From positions 13,144,001 to 13,208,000 of the forward strand of contig NC_134753.1 of NCBI RefSeq assembly GCF_050436995.1: 64,000 bases of DNA. Reading direction: 5' to 3'. Shown piece by piece: positions 59,830 to 64,000 of this stretch (positions within the stretch are counted from its first letter, which is position 1; every line of letters begins with the position of its first letter). The notes below the pieces were generated by a model. The model made no database searches. It saw only the letters and a list, made by a program, of their open reading frames with translations, and had not been told where the DNA came from. A program made the translations under genes and the position numbers. Origin of the DNA: Anticarsia gemmatalis. Taxonomy: Eukaryota > Arthropoda > Insecta > Lepidoptera > Erebidae.

Positions 59830-62800
59830 TCAGAGTTAGTGTCGACAATCTAGATGTCTCCAAGAAAAACTATAATATGAAGAATAATGTTTTCAACAAA
59901 TACTTGCGATGTTTTCTATTTCTTTAAAAATCGGCTTGAAACAGACCTGAGTAATGTATTACATTTGCGTGTCAATTAATTGATATTTTATTGCATTACA
60001 TTGCATACTTTTAATCAGATATTATCATAATCATCATTGTATGATTATCATAAAACTTATAACTTTAGTTTCGTTTAGTTCAGACATAGAATTTTTTTTT
60101 TATATCAGACACAAAAGGTTTATATTAATAGATTTTTTGTTATGACATATGTAGCAGATTCGGCATCACTGGCGCTCCAACATCCCGAACATTCGCGTGA
60201 GCGTTGTTACGAGAGTAATGCTCTAATCTGTATTCACCAGAGCACTATGAAGATGAAAGTTGGTAGTTTGAGAAATGTTGCCAACGATTGTTGGGAATTG
60301 GTGTTGATTTTCGCTTGTTAAGGATTCCAATGAAGTTTTTGTTTTTAGACAATGTTTCTTTTGAATTTATATTCTGAAATCGTATACGTTCATTTGGAGA
60401 AAGACTTGTTATGTAACAACAGATCGTAATTAGAACAGTGTTTGATCTTTTTAGGCATTATTCTAGCTTTCGGTATCAAAAAAGCTTTTTACAAGGGTAC
60501 CACAATTTTCTGAAATAGGAAATATTTTCCTGTGTCTACAACTTAAAATCCGTTCATAGTTTTTTGCGTGATTGAGTTACAAACTTCCGTTTAAACATAT
60601 TGTTTATAGTTTTTTACGTTACAAACTTTCGTCAAATCATAAGCTTACGTCTTTTTATTTTAAGTACAAAGTTACAGTAAATCTTTGAGTCTTCAGATAT
60701 AAAAAAGAAACTCTCAATTCCAAGATCAAAAGTATTTTTGATGCATTAAAAAAAGACAAAATATACCCGTTTTCTATCATTAATTTTAATTATATTCTTG
60801 TACCACACAAGTCGTGATAAAACCACGAGATATGATGTCTCGGTTAAAGGTTCGAATGATGTAATTAAGATAACATGTATGATAGGGCTGTCTTCGCAGA
60901 CGTGTGGTGAACCGCAACCGCGTCTTGTCGGTTAACCTACTACTTTATGAAGATACGGTTATGTAAGTATCATTTTAGTTTGATTTGGTTATAAAAATGT
61001 TTGTTTGTGAGGGAAAAAGCGGATTTTTCAGTTATGTATGTTACTTTACTTTTAGAAAAATATTAGATTTTGACAAATGGAAAGAGAATCTGCTAAACGA
61101 CGTTATTATTTGACGGAAGATGATTTTTTTAAAATACTTTATTTTCAAACTACGTTAGAGATTTGAGATTTTCAGTTAAACCTATGCTATGTAGTGTATT
61201 GGCTAAAATTACCTACTAAAATATTCATAAATGGGAAACTTCTAAAAGTTTGTCATCAAACTCTGCAATTTAATAGTTTAACTTTTTAGCACCACCTTTA
61301 AACGTAGTAAAAGGTCGATAACCGAAAAAATAAACTCAAAGCCGTTTAGGTGTCACTATTAACACCTATTTACTAGCATTCCCTAATCTGGCGACACTTT
61401 GCTTGCATATTTAAAGAACACTAACGACAACTGTTAGTGTAACTACTATGTACTTTAATTCAGTTTTATTCGGAAATACCTACTCTGGTAGATATGCTTA
61501 GGAAAAAAAATCGGGGCTAGTCGAAAAGCTCCCCTTTCTTTTTTCAAAGTTGGTTATTAAAAGTTCATTATGAGGTTTTGAATGGTTTGATTTTAAGTGT
61601 TGTTGGTGATGTAAGAGTTTATTGTGAAGCCTCCGGTTTGATTCCGAGGCGAGGTAAACGTTTAAATTGTTACAAGTAGAGTGCTGTTGTAGTTCAGAAT
61701 TTTGTTTATTTTACTCGATATTTTTTTAACAGAGAGTATATTATTATGTACAGAATAGTTCAACTAAAATTATGTAGAAACTTTATAAGTTTAGACCCAA
61801 AACTTAGTGAGTTAGAAACATCGATAATACTAAGTTTCAAAATTTAACTTTTTCTTTGCCTAAATAAGCTAAGAATTTTCTAATAATGCTATAATTTTGG
61901 ATTCTTGAGAAGGGTATCGACTTTCATAAAAAATATTAGAAATATGAGCTGTGTAAATTTAGAATATATTTACTTAATTTTCTAGGTATAAGAAGGGATC
62001 ACATACTCAATGGTCAAGCCTTTTTTCCCCAAGTTTTAATCCCTTATTGCAGTCAAAGTACTCAATCGTAGAACTGAAGTATTTTTTAGACTTAATAATC
62101 TGAGACATCTTTAATGGTAGAATTTGAAGATTTTTGTCATTAAAGCACTCATAAGATAAAAGATACCATTTATGCTGGTAACTACATTATTTTTTTTAGA
62201 TATTTCGCCAGATTTTTAAAACAGAGGGATTTGGTATTACTTTCTTAAACCGGAATTTTCTGTAAAACATTTACTTTCACAAAAAATACTATCAAAATCT
62301 GACTCCACGCTCGAAAAAAACCAAAATAAATTACACAAGCTAAAAAAACCGATGAATTATGCCCATCTCCGCTTCACCGAGAGATACACACAAGATTTAT
62401 ATACACATGCCACTCAACAAAAAACCCTAAACATTGTGCCTAGGATGTTGAAAAATGATTCCGTAAAACGAGGCCTAGTATATTTCACAAAAGAATATGG
62501 TGGGCACAGATTAGAGCTTTCACTTGTATCGAAATAAATTAACTAAGCTTGTAACCAATAATTAGGAACAATACAAAAAAAATAGGGCATGCAACGAAAT
62601 AATTATTCAATATTTAGTTTGAAAAATCCTTGAACATTTTGCTATACTTTCATCTTACCACAAATATCATGAACCAAAATGTATTGTTTCATACATGGAC
62701 TCTAACTTTCGAAAATTTTTGTTCTTCTAATGTGGCAAAGTTGATTTTAGTTCATTATAAATGTCAAACTCTCGGTACTCGCTAAGATAGGCTTTAGAAA

Positions 62801-64000
62801 ATGGCGTATCTCGTACAAAACGTAAAAAAAATATTGTCCTAAAAAGTAACAATTCAAACAAAGGCTCCTATGTCCAAGAGCCTTAACACAACTGATGCAG
62901 GAAACGATATTCCTGAAGTTGATAGATGAAGCCTGAATATCTCCAGCAACTAGATATAACCCGGCTATTTTTCAGAGGCAGATAGCAAAACGCCATTTTT
63001 CAGCGGCCGGATTAAATTATTAACTGGCTGTCTGCTGAGCTGGCGAGCGTTCGGTATATTTTGTGAGAGCACAAGTATTATAAATTATTTTGTTTCGTGT
63101 TTGCTAGCTTATAGTCTAAAAGTATGAACGTTTGTATTATTAATATTCTCTTTTTAAGACATGAGGTATAGATGTTTCGATGTACCTATTTTTGTTATTA
63201 GCACATTTACGTAAAAGTTGTTTGTTTTCTAAATAGTAAATAAATTAATAATTTAGTGTGAATTAAAATGCTTGTAATTGATTGCTAATAAAATCTAAAT
63301 GCAACTCGGAGTTAAAAAAATTGACCGATAGATGGCAATAGGTGTACGCTTTGCAGTGATAGGTTTGGTAATAAAAATAATGTACTTTATGCGTTTACGT
63401 AAAATTTTTAATTTCTATAGACAATTGAGAAATATTGAGTTAGGCCGTAACTCATAAATTTATGACTGAAACCCATTTTCTAGTTGAAGGCTTTAAAGTA
63501 TTTCAAATGTGTCAGAAAATATACTTAATTAATTTTGTTCACTTGTATGCTAATTGAGTTTAAACTCTAATTAATAACATGCGAAATTAATTAAACAGTT
63601 TAAACTGAGAGAACCTTTTAAAGTTGAATATTTTGTATTAAAAATCGTATTTTTGAAATTGCACTTTTAAATTAATTACCTCCTGTCAAAAAAGTTCGAA
63701 AGTAATTTAAATTTGTTATTGAAAAATAGTTATTATAGAATATGTAAATTTCTAATCAATGCGAAAGTAGATTCGCCTGTATTTTGCGCTCTAAGGCGTA
63801 TTAGGTATTGAGGTTTTTTATTCTATTTTCCTTTCATCAAAAATATTGATAGCAATTCGATAGCGTTTAGATCGACTGCGATACGTAATTGCTCCTTTTA
63901 TCACAACTAGCCAAGAAAAAATCCTAAGATTAGGGCTGTCCCATAAATGTTCTGTCACATACATCCTAATGCACCTCTCAGTACCTTTCTAAAGCCTTCG
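59830..64000. other. AT-rich non-coding DNA to the window end
   Basis: No gene was recognised. A 61-codon frame at 62352-62537 lacks motifs. A short minus-strand piece of the dispersed repeat (copy 7) lies at 62757-62785. Weak tRNA-like words at 61628-61660 may be SINE debris. Confidence 0.4.
62757..62785 (-). repeat. Dispersed 'TAGAGGCGCTGATC' repeat, copy 7 (terminus only)
   Basis: Plus-strand TAAATGTCAAACTCTCGGTA followed by CTCGCTAAG complements the left end of copy 3 (CGAGTACCGAGAGTTTGACA). Confidence 0.5.

Overview
The window looks like lepidopteran (moth or butterfly) nuclear DNA. It is AT-rich, has one clear protein-coding gene in 64 kb, and is full of repeats typical of Lepidoptera: a Jockey-type LINE with a (TTTTGA)n tail, RTE-like LINE 3' ends ending near TATAATATTAGTA, tRNA-derived SINEs, and many short terminal-inverted-repeat (TIR) elements. 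A noctuoid-type moth is possible, but sequence reading alone does not settle the species.

The only confident gene is on the minus strand at 5872-8175. It encodes a 767-residue Kekkon-family single-pass membrane protein: signal peptide, LRR N-terminal cap, leucine-rich repeats, LRR C-terminal cap, one Ig domain, a transmembrane helix and a 364-residue cytoplasmic tail. The coding region is one uninterrupted exon. A good 3' splice site lies 36 nt upstream of the ATG, so an upstream non-coding exon is likely, and much of 8.2-64 kb may be first intron or upstream regulatory DNA. An eight-codon upstream ORF sits in the predicted leader.

Layout: 1-5.8 kb is the gene's 3' flank, with one unrecognised small ORF and an inverted-repeat pair. 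5.9-8.2 kb is the kekkon gene. 8.2-22 kb is AT-rich non-coding DNA with copies of a dispersed 'CGCTAGAGGCGCTG' repeat, a Zenon/CR1-like 3'-end repeat and two tRNA-derived SINEs. 23.0-24.5 kb is a 5'-truncated Jockey LINE. 28.4-29.97 kb is a hAT-like element interrupted by an 808-bp TIR element packed with CACAGTA/TACTGTG palindromes. 30.3-32.5 kb has RTE-like 3' ends, one with a perfect 12-bp target duplication, and a Harbinger-like MITE. 36.6-40 kb has a hAT-like MITE, a CA-rich tandem repeat, RTE fragments and locally CpG-richer DNA. 42.79-44.71 kb is a 1.9-kb TIR element carrying a 66-bp hairpin and a 9-bp minisatellite. 47-64 kb is more RTE/SINE debris, a 119-bp foldback MITE, an ACGCGT array and low-complexity DNA.

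No operon, CRISPR array, rRNA or functional tRNA gene was seen. The most unusual structures are the nested element at 28.4-30.0 kb, the hairpin-bearing element at 42.8-44.7 kb, and the predicted uORF/leader arrangement of the kekkon gene.
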